Part shown: positions 45,734 to 54,415 of the stretch, one piece after another
Position numbering within the stretch: the stretch's first letter is position 1
How the letters are laid out: each line of letters starts with the position of its first letter
NCBI GenBank assembly: GCA_903832735.1
Contig: CAILCO010000120.1
Location: 1 to 64,000 of the forward strand
Reading direction: 5' to 3'
Length of the DNA: 64,000 bases
Source: an uncultured Sterolibacterium sp.
GTDB taxonomy: Bacteria; Pseudomonadota; Gammaproteobacteria; Burkholderiales; Rhodocyclaceae
Made by a program: the position numbers and the translations under genes
Notes under the pieces: model-generated
Seen by the model: only the letters and a program-made list of their open reading frames with translations
The model's database searches: none
What the model was told of the DNA's origin: nothing

Positions 45734-47430
45734 CGACGATGATCGCCACCGCGGCGAAGCCGTTTGCCTATGCTGAACTGGCCCAGGCGAACTGCCTGGG
45801 ACGCTCGGCCGGGATTGCCATGGTCGAAGTGCTGGCAGAGCAGTCGGGCCCATCGAGTGACTCGGGCGACGAGTTCCTGGCCAGGCTCGGGGCGACGCTG
45901 GGCATGCCGGTGCTGAGTATCGACGAACTGCGCGGCATGACTCCTGCCTTCGACATCGTCGGCTTCAGCGAAGCCATGAGCCGGGAATGCCTGCTGTTGC
46001 GCGGCGACGAGGGCGGCTTGCGGCTGATCGTCGCTGACCCCTTCGACGCACGCCTGCAGACCTGGGCGGAGGCGCGGATCAGGGAGCCCTACCGGATCTG
46101 TCTCGCCGCTCGTGCCGATCTCTCCGCCTTGCTCTCGCGTCATGAGGAAGGGCTGCATGCCATCGACACGGCATTGCCCAACGCCGGCGCCGAACAGGGC
46201 GGCGACGACGCAGTCGTGGAGCTGTCTTTTCGCGGCATTGCCGAAGATTCCAGCCCGGTGGTGCGCCTGGTCAATTCGACCATCTACGATGCCCTGCGTG
46301 CCGATGCCAGCGACATCCACCTCGAGAGTGACGCCAAAGGCATCACCATCAAATATCGTATCGATGGCGTGCTCGGCATCGTCGGATCGGTTCCCTCGGT
46401 GGAGATGGCCGAGCAGACCATTTCCCGGATCAAGGTCTTGTCCGAACTCGATATCGCCGAGCGCCGCGTGCCGCAGGACGGCCGTTTCCGCGTGCGCATC
46501 CAGGGCCATGAAATCGATCTGCGGGTTTCGATCATGCCGAGCATTCACGGCGAGGATGCGGTGCTGCGCATCCTCGACAAGAGGACCCTCAGCGACCAGA
46601 TCAAGGGCCTGCAACTGGCCAGCCTGGGCTTCGACGAGCAGATCACGGCGTTCCTGCGCCGCCTGGCCGGCGAGCCTTACGGCATGCTGCTGGTGACCGG
46701 TCCGACCGGCAGCGGCAAGACGACCACGCTGTATGCCGCCATCGCCGAGATCAACCACGGACGGGACAAGATCATCACCATCGAGGATCCGGTCGAGTAT
46801 CAGTTGGCCGGCGTCCTGCAAATCCCCGTCAACGAACGCAAGGGTCTGACCTTCGCCCGGGGCCTGCGCTCGATCCTGCGCCACGATCCAGACAAGATCA
46901 TGGTGGGGGAAATCCGCGACGCCGAAACCGCGCAGATCGCCATCCAGTCGGCACTCACCGGTCACCTGGTATTCACCACGGTGCACGCCAACAATGTCCT
47001 CGACGTGATCAATCGTTTCACCAACATGGGCGTCGATCCCTACAGCTTTGTCTCGGCGTTGAACGGCGTTCTGGCGCAACGCCTGCTGCGCATCAATTGC
47101 CCGAATTGCAGCGCTGACGACCAGCCTACTGACAAGCTTCTGGCCGATTCCCGGTTGACCCGGGCGATGGTCGCCGACTTTGCTTTCCGTGCCGGCAGAG
47201 GTTGCGGCAGTTGCCGCGGCAGCGGCTATAAGGGTCGCCGCGCGATCGCGGAGATACTGCATCTGAGCGACAGCATCCGCGAACTGATCGTGGCCCGCGC
47301 GCCGATCCGCCAGATCAAGGAAGCGATCCGGGCAAATGGCACGCGCTTCCTCCGTGAATCGGCACTCGACCTCGTCCGCCAGGGCGAAACCACGCTAATG
47401 GAGATCAATCGTGTCACCTTTGTCGACTGA
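45730..47430 (+). CDS. gspE: Type II secretion ATPase GspE
   Basis: A 566-residue cytoplasmic ATPase. The N1 domain (about 1-150) is divergent; the core starts SPVVRLVNSTIYDALRADASDIHLE. Walker A is GPTGSGKTTTLY, the Asp box ITIEDPVEYQLAGVLQIPVN, Walker B ILRHDPDKIMVGEIRDAETA, and the His box TGHLVFTTVHAN. The zinc tetracysteine region (CPNC ... CGSC) is present, as in GspE/PilB. It powers pseudopilus assembly. It overlaps the next gene by 20 bp. Confidence 0.93.
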   Translation: MTTMIATAAKPFAYAELAQANCLGRSAGIAMVEVLAEQSGPSSDSGDEFLARLGATLGMPVLSIDELRGMTPAFDIVGFSEAMSRECLLLRGDEGGLRLIVADPFDARLQTWAEARIREPYRICLAARADLSALLSRHEEGLHAIDTALPNAGAEQGGDDAVVELSFRGIAEDSSPVVRLVNSTIYDALRADASDIHLESDAKGITIKYRIDGVLGIVGSVPSVEMAEQTISRIKVLSELDIAERRVPQDGRFRVRIQGHEIDLRVSIMPSIHGEDAVLRILDKRTLSDQIKGLQLASLGFDEQITAFLRRLAGEPYGMLLVTGPTGSGKTTTLYAAIAEINHGRDKIITIEDPVEYQLAGVLQIPVNERKGLTFARGLRSILRHDPDKIMVGEIRDAETAQIAIQSALTGHLVFTTVHANNVLDVINRFTNMGVDPYSFVSALNGVLAQRLLRINCPNCSADDQPTDKLLADSRLTRAMVADFAFRAGRGCGSCRGSGYKGRRAIAEILHLSDSIRELIVARAPIRQIKEAIRANGTRFLRESALDLVRQGETTLMEINRVTFVD

Positions 47431-48238
47431 GCATCTGGCGGTCTTTCTCGCGCCGAGCGAAGTGCTGGCAGTGCGCCGGCGCGGCATTCCCCGCCGTATC
47501 GTCGAGACGAAGAGCTGTCCTGTCCCTGCCCGCGAGGGCACCGACGGCGGCGACTGGTCCGGCGCCGTCGCGGCCCTGTCCGAGGTGTTGCGCGAGGGCG
47601 CATGTCGCCGGCTCGAGGTGATGCTCTCCGGCCATTTCATGCGCTATCAGCTGCTGCCGTGGCGCGACGATTTGCAAGACCCGGAAGAGGAACTCGCGGC
47701 CGCCAGGCTGGGCTTTGCCGATGTATTCGGCGACGTTGCCGCGACCTGGTCCATCCGCCTGAGTCACGACGCCCCCGGGATTCCACGCCTGGCCGCTGCG
47801 GTCGATGCCGGACTGGTGGAGGCCATCAGCGACGCGGCCCAGGCGGCCGGTGCGCTCCTGGTCTCGCTGCAACCCAGCCTGGTGGCGGTGGCCAATTGCT
47901 GGCGGCGACACTTCGACAGAAAATGCTCGGCCTGGCTGGTCGTGCACGAAGAGAATCGACTCAGCCTGGCCCTGCTCGAACACGGCCGCTGGCAGTGGCT
48001 GCGCAGCCTGCGCGTCGGCGCCGACTGGTGCGCAACGCTGCCGCAACTGATCGACTACGAGTGCCTGCTGGCGAATGCCGAAAGCGCAGCGACGGAGGTG
48101 CTGGTCTTTGCGCCGGACCAAGCCACGCTGTCGTTGCGCTCCGACACGCCACTGCGTTTTCGCCAGCTGAGTCCGAAGGCGTCCGGCGCTTATTCTCCCT
48201 TAAGCGACGGCCGCTTCGGCTTCGCCATGATCGGTTGA
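47411..48238 (+). CDS. GspL/PilM-like actin-fold platform protein
   Basis: A 275-residue protein beginning with GTG at 47411, inside gspE. The pattern HLAVFLAPSEVLAVRRRGIPRRIV, RRLEVMLSGHFMRYQLLPW and LLVSLQPSLVAVANCWRRHF is that of the cytoplasmic actin-like half of GspL or of MshI/PilM. No membrane helix is present, so the periplasmic half is a separate gene, as in PilM/PilN rather than GspL. Position between gspE and the small membrane proteins supports the role. Confidence 0.72.
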   Translation: MSPLSTEHLAVFLAPSEVLAVRRRGIPRRIVETKSCPVPAREGTDGGDWSGAVAALSEVLREGACRRLEVMLSGHFMRYQLLPWRDDLQDPEEELAAARLGFADVFGDVAATWSIRLSHDAPGIPRLAAAVDAGLVEAISDAAQAAGALLVSLQPSLVAVANCWRRHFDRKCSAWLVVHEENRLSLALLEHGRWQWLRSLRVGADWCATLPQLIDYECLLANAESAATEVLVFAPDQATLSLRSDTPLRFRQLSPKASGAYSPLSDGRFGFAMIG

Positions 48239-48243
48239 CGGCG

Positions 48244-48774
48244 ATGCAGCGCATATACCTGGATTTCGTCAAAGCAAGGCGGCCCCACTGGACCGGTTGG
48301 CTGGTGTTGCTGCTCGGGCTGCTCTGCGCGACTGCCGCAGTCGGCTGGCAGCAGTGGGTCTGGCAACCCGCCGATGGCGCTGCCGAGGAGCGCCTGCACA
48401 AGATCCAATCGGCCATCGAGGCTCGCCGAACGAGCGCGCACGGCAATGTAGATGCCCAGCTGCTGGCCGAATGGAAGCGGGCGATGATCATTGCCGAGCG
48501 CCTCAACCAGCCTTGGGAAACGCTCTTCGAAACCTTCGAAGCCGAGGCGAAGCAGCCGGTAGTCATCCTGTCGCTGGCGCCGGACGCCGGCAGCCATGAA
48601 ATCGTCGTCACCGGTGAAGCCCGAAACCTCGAAGCGATGCTCGACAACTTTCGCAAGTTGCAGCAGCAGGAGATTTTTTCCGGACTGATGCTGCATACCC
48701 ACCAGATCAATCAGCAGGACCGGGAGAAACCGATCCGCTTTCGCATCACGGCAAAATGGATGATCAAGTCATGA
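48244..48774 (+). CDS. PilN/GspL-C-like bitopic platform protein
   Basis: A 176-residue protein with one N-terminal transmembrane helix (WTGWLVLLLGLLCATAAVGW), a short coiled coil and a small ferredoxin-like periplasmic domain (VVILSLAPDAGSHEIVVTGEARNLEAMLDNFRKLQQQEIF). This is the PilN layout. The ATG at 48244 is 5 bp after the previous stop; the stop overlaps the next start (ATGA). Confidence 0.72.
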   Translation: MQRIYLDFVKARRPHWTGWLVLLLGLLCATAAVGWQQWVWQPADGAAEERLHKIQSAIEARRTSAHGNVDAQLLAEWKRAMIIAERLNQPWETLFETFEAEAKQPVVILSLAPDAGSHEIVVTGEARNLEAMLDNFRKLQQQEIFSGLMLHTHQINQQDREKPIRFRITAKWMIKS

Positions 48775-49325
48775 ACAGCGTCCTGCTCCGTCGCTCGCTG
48801 GTCTACTGGCTGATGCGCTGCGGCCTGCCCGGCGGAATCGGACTGGTCCTGATTGCCGCGGCGGCGGTCTACGCGCTGCTCGTGCTGGTGCCGGCGAACG
48901 CACGCAGCCATCAGCTCAGTGAGCAGATAGCGGCGGCCATGATCAGGTATCAGCACGACCAGCGCGGCGATCCAGGTGCGCTGTCGCCGGCGGAGCAGTT
49001 GCAGGCCTTCTATCGTGCATTCCCCAAGGAGACCACGATTCCCGACTGGCTGGGCAAAATTTACGCCTTGGCCGCCGCCCAGAACCTCGATCTGGAATTG
49101 GGCGAATACTCGCTCAATCAGGAAAAATTCGCGCACCTGGATCAATTCCGCATCGTCTTCCCGGTCAAGGGCAGTTATCCGCAAATCCGCAGATTCATCG
49201 GCGCCGCGCTGGCAACGGCACCGGCACTGGCGCTGGACAGCCTGTCCCTGAAGCGGGACAAGGTCGGCGATGCCACGGTCGAGGCGCACATCGTCTTCCT
49301 GCTCTTCCTGGAGAAGAGCTCATGA
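48771..49325 (+). CDS. PilO/GspM-like bitopic platform protein
   Basis: A 184-residue protein with one membrane helix (GGIGLVLIAAAAVYALLVLV), a coiled linker and a periplasmic ferredoxin-like domain (FRIVFPVKGSYPQIRRFIGAALATAPALALDSLSL). The last motif is typical of PilO/GspM. The start at 48771 is preferred because of the ATGA overlap with the previous gene. Confidence 0.72.
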   Translation: MNSVLLRRSLVYWLMRCGLPGGIGLVLIAAAAVYALLVLVPANARSHQLSEQIAAAMIRYQHDQRGDPGALSPAEQLQAFYRAFPKETTIPDWLGKIYALAAAQNLDLELGEYSLNQEKFAHLDQFRIVFPVKGSYPQIRRFIGAALATAPALALDSLSLKRDKVGDATVEAHIVFLLFLEKSS

Positions 49326-49921
49326 AGCTCAGTCGCGTGCACCTGGCATTGGTCCTGGGTCTGGCCGCGACCCTGGTCCTGATCCATTTCGCGCCGGACG
49401 AGGAGGGTGGTCTGGCATCGGCAAAATCACAGAGCAGCGCACCGAGCAGCGCACCGAGCGGCGCACTGAGCAGCGCGAATCGGAGCGCAGTACTCGCTCA
49501 GGCGCCGGCAATGGCTGCGGCGGGTGATAGGGAAAGTACGCGGGAAACTGCGCGGGAAGGCGCGCGGGAAACGCCGTTCAGCGGATTCCTGGCGGGCGCC
49601 GATCGTCCCGTCCCGCCCGCCGAGGTTCCCGATCTGTTCAAGAGTTTTTCCTGGTATGTGCCGCCGCCGCCACCGCCGCCTCCGCCTCCGGCCCCGCCGC
49701 CGAAGCCGACGGCGCCGCCGCTGCCATTTACCTACATCGGCCAGTACATCGAGGGCCAGCGCAGCCTATACCTCCTGGCGCGGGGCGAACTGCTGTTTAC
49801 CGTCGCCATCGGCGACATCATCGACAGGACCTACCAGGTTGAAAGCATAACGGGCGGACAACTGACTTTCGTCTATCTGCCGCTTGCCACCAAGCAGATG
49901 CTCAACACAGGAGTGCTGTAG
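49322..49921 (+). CDS. GspC/PilP-like periplasmic linker protein
   Basis: A 199-residue protein with an N-terminal helix (LALVLGLAATLVLIHF), a low-complexity S/A/P/G/R-rich segment containing 12-bp repeats around 49433-49480, a polyproline run (YVPPPPPPPPPPAPPPK, about 110-130), and a small beta domain FTYIGQYIEGQRSLYLLARGELLFTVAIGDIIDRTYQVESI typical of the GspC/PilP homology region that binds the secretin. It overlaps both neighbours. Confidence 0.72.
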   Translation: MKLSRVHLALVLGLAATLVLIHFAPDEEGGLASAKSQSSAPSSAPSGALSSANRSAVLAQAPAMAAAGDRESTRETAREGARETPFSGFLAGADRPVPPAEVPDLFKSFSWYVPPPPPPPPPPAPPPKPTAPPLPFTYIGQYIEGQRSLYLLARGELLFTVAIGDIIDRTYQVESITGGQLTFVYLPLATKQMLNTGVL

Positions 49922-52308
49922 TGAGATCCCAGCGCATAGTTCAGTTCAAGGTATCCGTCGTTACGGCGCCTCTCGTGACGACGCCTCTCTGGCACCGTCT
50001 GACCAGGCAACTGGTGAGCTTGACGGCCCTGGCGGCGGTCTTCCTGCTGGCCGCCTGCGCCAGCGAGACGCTGCGTCGCGACGGCCTGGCCATGGTCGGC
50101 GACGGCCGCTACGAAGAAGGTCTGGCCAAGATCGAGGAATCCGTCAAGGCCGATCCGAACAATGTCGCCGCCAGGCGCGATTACCTGCGCCAACGCGAAC
50201 AGGTCCTCACCCGCATCCTGGCCGTGGCCGGCAGCGAGTTGGCGCTGGAGCATTACGATGCCGCCGAAACCCAATATCGCCGGGTGCTGAGGATAGAGCC
50301 GAACAACAGGTCAGCAAGCAAGGGCCTGGTCGATCTCGACGCCAGCAAGCGTCACGGCAAGTGGCTGGCCGACGCGCAAGCGGCCGTCAAGAACGGCGAT
50401 AGCGCCGCTGCCCGATCGAGCATCGAAGCCATCCTGGTGGAAGATCCCAATAATGTGAAGGCCAATCAACTGCGCTTCGTACTGGCGGAATCCGCCCTGA
50501 AGGAAAACCTCAGCGGCCCGACGCTGAATATCAAGGGTCGCAAACCGGTCACCCTGCAATTCCGCGAGGCCAATCTGAAGATGGTGCTGGAAGCGATCGC
50601 CCGGACCACCGCGCTCAATATCCTGGTCGACAAGGATGTGCGCAACGACGTCAAGGTCACCATCTTCGTCAAGGACACGCCGGTCGAGGAAACGCTGGAC
50701 CTGATCCTGCTGCAGAACCAACTCGAAAAGCGCGTGCTCGGGGAGAACACGGTGCTGATCTACCCGCTCAATCAGGCCAAGACCAAGGATTATCAGGAGT
50801 TGAAAATCCGCCGCTTTGCTCTGACCAATGCGGATCCCAAGCAGGTGCAGAGCATGCTCAAGACCATCCTCAAGGCCAAGGACGTCTATGTCGATGAAAA
50901 AACCAATGCGGTCGTGGTCCGCGATACGCTGCAGGTCGTGCGCCTTGCCGAAAACCTGGTGGCGTCCATGGATCAGGCGGAAGCGGAGGTCATGATCGAA
51001 CTGGAACTGCTCGACATGAATCGCAATCGATCGCTGCAACTGGGCGTCAACTGGCCCAATTCGGTGAGCTGGATGTTGCCCAACTCGATGACTCTGGCGC
51101 AGTACAAGAACCGTACCTCCGCCGATGTCACGGTCACCGCGACGCCCTTCGGCGTGGCGCTGAGCGCGCTGGAAAGCGATGGCGATACCCGGGTGCTGGC
51201 CAATCCGCGGATCAGGGCGCGCAGCAAGGAGAAGGCGAAGATCATGATCGGCAGCCGCACGCCGATCATCTCCAGTGCAGCCGTGCCCAACACTACCGGC
51301 CAGGCATCGGTCTACAACACCAACATTCAGTACCTCGACACCGGGATCAAACTGGAGGTCGAACCGACGGTGCACCTGGACGGCGAAGTGGCCATCAAGC
51401 TGAACATGGAAGTGAGCGATCTGGGCGACAAGTACGAGAATATCCAGACCGGCACACTGGCCTATTCGACCACGACCAACAATGCCTCGACGATCCTGCG
51501 CCTGCACGATGGCGAAACCCAGGTTCTCGCCGGGTTGGTGCGGGCGTTCACCAGCAGTGGCGCAGCACAAAAGGTGCCCCTGCTCGGCGACATCCCCGTG
51601 CTCGGGCGGCTCTTCGGGATCAATGCCGACGATTGGCAGAACCGCGAAATCGTCCTGGCCGTGACGCCGCACATCATCCGCAACAATCAGGCAGCCGAGG
51701 CCGACTTGCTGGAGCTCTGGTCGGGCACCGAAACCAGTATCCGCTATGGCGAATCCAGCCTCAAGGCCGCCGGCACAGGCACTGTGCTCAGTCAAAGCGG
51801 CACCGGGTCGTCCGCTCCGCGGACAGGTCCGCAGCAGAGCGCGCAGCTCAGTCCGCAGCAGCGCCTCGCAGCGGCCGCCAGCCAGTCCCTGTCCGCCGTC
51901 CTGACCGGTCCGGCGCGGGCCAAGGTCGGCGACAAGATCACGGTCGCGGTGAATCTCCAGGGAGGCGCCGCGCTGACGGCCATCCATGCCGTGCTGCAAT
52001 ACGACAACGAAACCCTGAAAGCCCTGACTGTCACCGAGGGCGACCTGATCCGCCGCAACGGCGTCAAGTCGAACTTCGCCGGCCAGATCGACGAAAACGG
52101 CGGCACGCTGATCGCCGATCTCGCCAGCGAAGCCGGCAGCGTGACCAGCAATGGGGGCGGCGTGGCGACCATCCAGTTCGAAGTCTTGCGCAGCCAGAGT
52201 CCGGCGCTGGTGAGCGTATCCAGCATCGAGGCGAGCGGCGACAACAGCGCCGCGGTAACGGTCACCGTGCCGCAACCCCTGTCGATCAACATCCAGGCGT
52301 CGCCATGA
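49921..52308 (+). CDS. gspD: Secretin GspD with N-terminal TPRs and C-terminal cohesin-like domain
   Basis: A 795-residue outer-membrane secretin. A lipoprotein-like signal (ALAAVFLLAACASE) is followed by TPR-like repeats (about 55-190), N0/N1-type modules (LKMVLEAIARTTALNILVDKDV; FALTNADPKQVQSMLKTILKAKDVYVDEKTNAVVVRD) and the secretin core with LANPRIRARSKEKAKIMIGSRTPI and VPLLGDIPVLGRLFG. After the core, about 650-795 form a cohesin-like beta domain (AKVGDKITVAVNLQGGAALTAIHAVLQYDNETLKALTVTEGD). The cohesin part is absent from classical GspD but known from some T2SS/MSHA-like secretins. The GTG start overlaps the previous stop by one base. Confidence 0.9.
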   Translation: MRSQRIVQFKVSVVTAPLVTTPLWHRLTRQLVSLTALAAVFLLAACASETLRRDGLAMVGDGRYEEGLAKIEESVKADPNNVAARRDYLRQREQVLTRILAVAGSELALEHYDAAETQYRRVLRIEPNNRSASKGLVDLDASKRHGKWLADAQAAVKNGDSAAARSSIEAILVEDPNNVKANQLRFVLAESALKENLSGPTLNIKGRKPVTLQFREANLKMVLEAIARTTALNILVDKDVRNDVKVTIFVKDTPVEETLDLILLQNQLEKRVLGENTVLIYPLNQAKTKDYQELKIRRFALTNADPKQVQSMLKTILKAKDVYVDEKTNAVVVRDTLQVVRLAENLVASMDQAEAEVMIELELLDMNRNRSLQLGVNWPNSVSWMLPNSMTLAQYKNRTSADVTVTATPFGVALSALESDGDTRVLANPRIRARSKEKAKIMIGSRTPIISSAAVPNTTGQASVYNTNIQYLDTGIKLEVEPTVHLDGEVAIKLNMEVSDLGDKYENIQTGTLAYSTTTNNASTILRLHDGETQVLAGLVRAFTSSGAAQKVPLLGDIPVLGRLFGINADDWQNREIVLAVTPHIIRNNQAAEADLLELWSGTETSIRYGESSLKAAGTGTVLSQSGTGSSAPRTGPQQSAQLSPQQRLAAAASQSLSAVLTGPARAKVGDKITVAVNLQGGAALTAIHAVLQYDNETLKALTVTEGDLIRRNGVKSNFAGQIDENGGTLIADLASEAGSVTSNGGGVATIQFEVLRSQSPALVSVSSIEASGDNSAAVTVTVPQPLSINIQASP

Positions 52309-52799
52309 AAGCGCACAAATCATCGGCTCATCGATCGGGATTCACCCTGATCGAGATGGTGATCACGGTGGCCATTGTCGGCTTGCTGGCGAGCGCGGCC
52401 TTCCCGATGGCTGAAGTCGCCGTCCAGCGCAGCCGGGAAAGCGAGTTGCACGAGGCGCTGCGCCAGATCAGGAGCGCCATCGATGCCTACAAGCAGGCTG
52501 CGGATGAAGGGCGTGTCCTCGCCGAAGCCCAGAAGACCGGCTATCCGCCGACGCTGCAAGTCCTCGTGGATGGCGTCGCGGATGCGAAAAGCCCGAACAA
52601 GGATCAGAAGATCTATTTTCTCCGGCGCATCCCGCGTGACCCGTTGTCCACCGACGCCAGCCTGCCGGCGGAGGCCACCTGGGGCAAACGCAGTTATGCC
52701 AGTCCGCCCGACGCGCCGCAGGAAGGGGAAGACGTCTACGACGTCTACACGCTTGCTACGGGCGTCGCGCTGAACGGCATCCCTTATCGGCAATGGTGA
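52305..52799 (+). CDS. Type II secretion pseudopilin (minor)
   Basis: A 164-residue prepilin-like protein: HRSGFTLIEMVITVAIVGLLASAAFP leader and helix with Glu5, then ESELHEALRQIRSAIDAYKQAADEG, YPPTLQVLVDG and FLRRIPRDPLS, resembling GspG-like folds with an insert. It overlaps gspD (ATGA). Confidence 0.85.
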   Translation: MKAHKSSAHRSGFTLIEMVITVAIVGLLASAAFPMAEVAVQRSRESELHEALRQIRSAIDAYKQAADEGRVLAEAQKTGYPPTLQVLVDGVADAKSPNKDQKIYFLRRIPRDPLSTDASLPAEATWGKRSYASPPDAPQEGEDVYDVYTLATGVALNGIPYRQW

Positions 52800-52803
52800 G
52801 CCG

Positions 52804-53202
52804 GTGAGCGCCATGAATAGACTCCAGCCCAGGTCCAGCAACGGTTTCACGCTGATCGAACTGGTCATCGTCCTGGCCGTGATCTCGCTCCTGCTGACCA
52901 TCGCCATGCCGCGCTATTTCCATAGCGTCGATAAATCGAAACAGACGATACTCAAGTCCAACCTGGCCTCGACCCGCGATGCGCTCGACAAGTACTACAG
53001 CGACACCGGCAAATATCCCGAGCAACTGGCGGCTCTGGTGAGCCAGAAATACCTGCGCAGCCTGCCCTTCGATCCGCTCACCGAAAGCACCACGACCTGG
53101 ACCATCGTCCCCCCCGAGAACCTGGAAAAAGGAGGAGTTCTTGATATCCACAGCGGCGCGCCGGGCAACGGCAGTGATGGCACTCCTTACAGTGCGTGGT
53201 AG
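52804..53202 (+). CDS. Type II secretion pseudopilin (GspG-like, short)
   Basis: A 132-residue prepilin-like protein: SNGFTLIELVIVLAVISLLLTIAMP with Glu5, then STRDALDKYYSDTGKYPEQLAALVSQKYLRSLPFDPLTEST. It starts with GTG at 52804 or ATG at 52813. It overlaps the next gene by 26 bp. Confidence 0.85.
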   Translation: MSAMNRLQPRSSNGFTLIELVIVLAVISLLLTIAMPRYFHSVDKSKQTILKSNLASTRDALDKYYSDTGKYPEQLAALVSQKYLRSLPFDPLTESTTTWTIVPPENLEKGGVLDIHSGAPGNGSDGTPYSAW

Positions 53203-53701
53203 GCAAAGCGGTTTCACCTATCTTGCCGTACTGCTCGCGGTTGCCCTTGCCGGGGCCTCGCTCGCGGCGGTCGGTCAGGTCTGGCAAACGGTGGCGCAGC
53301 GCGAAAAGGAAAAGGAGTTACTGTTCGTCGGCAATCAGTTTCGGAGAGCGATCAACGGCTATTTCAAGTCCAACGGAAGATACCCGATGGCCCTGGAAGA
53401 TCTGGTGCTGGACCCGCGCTCGGCCGGGGTGAAACGATATTTGCGGAAAATATTTGTCGACCCGATGACCGGCAGTCCCGATTGGGGGACGCTCAAGTCG
53501 GCGGAGGGTCAAGTGTTCGGTGTGTACAGCCTTTCCGAGCGCGAGCCGTTGAAGAAGGCGAATTTCAGCTTGTTGAATTCCAGTTTTGAAAACAAGCTGA
53601 AGTACTCCGAGTGGATCTTCATGGCGACGGCGCGAGTTCTTCCCAGCAATCCGCCTGCGACCACTGCTGCGACAACGCCGCAGCGGGCTGGCAGCAAATG
53701 A
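53177..53701 (+). CDS. Type II secretion pseudopilin lacking Glu5
   Basis: A 174-residue prepilin-like protein: RQSGFTYLAVLLAVALAGASLAAVG. The mature start FTYLA has Ala at position 5, where the other three pseudopilins have Glu. The rest (FVGNQFRRAINGYFKSNGRYPMALEDLVLDPR, YLRKIFVDPMTGSPDWG) resembles the small GspG-type fold. Loss of Glu5 is usual for GspK, the tip pseudopilin, but that protein is larger. The start at 53177 is chosen since earlier in-frame codons fall within the preceding gene. Confidence 0.78.
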   Translation: MALLTVRGRQSGFTYLAVLLAVALAGASLAAVGQVWQTVAQREKEKELLFVGNQFRRAINGYFKSNGRYPMALEDLVLDPRSAGVKRYLRKIFVDPMTGSPDWGTLKSAEGQVFGVYSLSEREPLKKANFSLLNSSFENKLKYSEWIFMATARVLPSNPPATTAATTPQRAGSK

Positions 53702-53714
53702 CGAGGTGATGCAG

Positions 53715-54398
53715 ATGGGTATCAGGAACAGCATGCTGTTAGCCGACGATCACGCCATGATGCGCGAAGGCATCCGGGCCCTGTTGGCAGAAGAGGTGGA
53801 CCTGGAAATCGTCGGCGAGGTGGACAACGGTCTGGACGCGGTGCGCCTGGCCTGCTCGCTGCGGCCCAGACTGGTGATCATGGATATTTCGCTGCCCGGG
53901 ATCAACGGTATCGAAGCAATCGCCGAAATCAAGCGACGGGAGCCGGAGATCAAGGTGCTGGTGGTGACCCTGCACAAGTCCGACGAGTATGTTCAGGCGG
54001 CGCTGCGAGTCGGCGCCTCCGGCTATTTGATCAAGGAATCGGGCCAGGCGGAATTGTTGACGGCCATCCGCATGTTGCTCGCCGGCAAGGTTTATCTGAG
54101 TCGCGAAATTTCCGAACGCGTGGTCAATCGCTTTCTCTCCTTAGGCATGGTCGGCGTTGCCAACAGCGAAACATTGACGCTGCGCGAGCGGGAAGTGCTG
54201 AAACTGGTTGCCGAAGGCAACGCCAACAAGGACATTGCGCTGATTCTTTGCCTCAGCGTCAAAACCGTGGAGAAACATCGCGCCAGCCTGAGGCAGAAGC
54301 TCGGGCTGCGCAACGGATCGATGCTCACGGCCTATGCGATAGAGCACGGCTATGTGACGAAATCGGCAAGCCGAATCGGCATGACCTACGAGGAATAA
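53715..54398 (+). CDS. NarL/FixJ-type response regulator
   Basis: A 227-residue regulator: receiver domain (LLADDHAMMREGIRALLAEE; phospho-acceptor Asp in LVIMDISLPGING; GYLIKESGQAELL) and LuxR-type HTH (LTLREREVLKLVAEGNANKDIALILCLSVKTVEKHRASLRQKLGLR). It lies 13 bp after the last pseudopilin, so it is read with the T2SS operon. The natural partner is the soluble kinase at 43185. GACGAGG about 8 bases before 53715 favours that ATG; 53706 and 53709 are possible. Confidence 0.88.
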   Translation: MGIRNSMLLADDHAMMREGIRALLAEEVDLEIVGEVDNGLDAVRLACSLRPRLVIMDISLPGINGIEAIAEIKRREPEIKVLVVTLHKSDEYVQAALRVGASGYLIKESGQAELLTAIRMLLAGKVYLSREISERVVNRFLSLGMVGVANSETLTLREREVLKLVAEGNANKDIALILCLSVKTVEKHRASLRQKLGLRNGSMLTAYAIEHGYVTKSASRIGMTYEE

Positions 54399-54415
54399 CG
54401 GGAAACCGGTATTTG
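54386..54415 (+). promoter_or_regulatory. Bipartite motif, weak copy D (upstream of large kinase)
   Basis: CTACGAGGAATA, 9 bases, CGGTATTTG. Block two and the spacing fit the strong copies; block one keeps only part of the consensus. It overlaps the end of the regulator gene and lies 124-153 bp before the kinase GTG. Confidence 0.3.
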
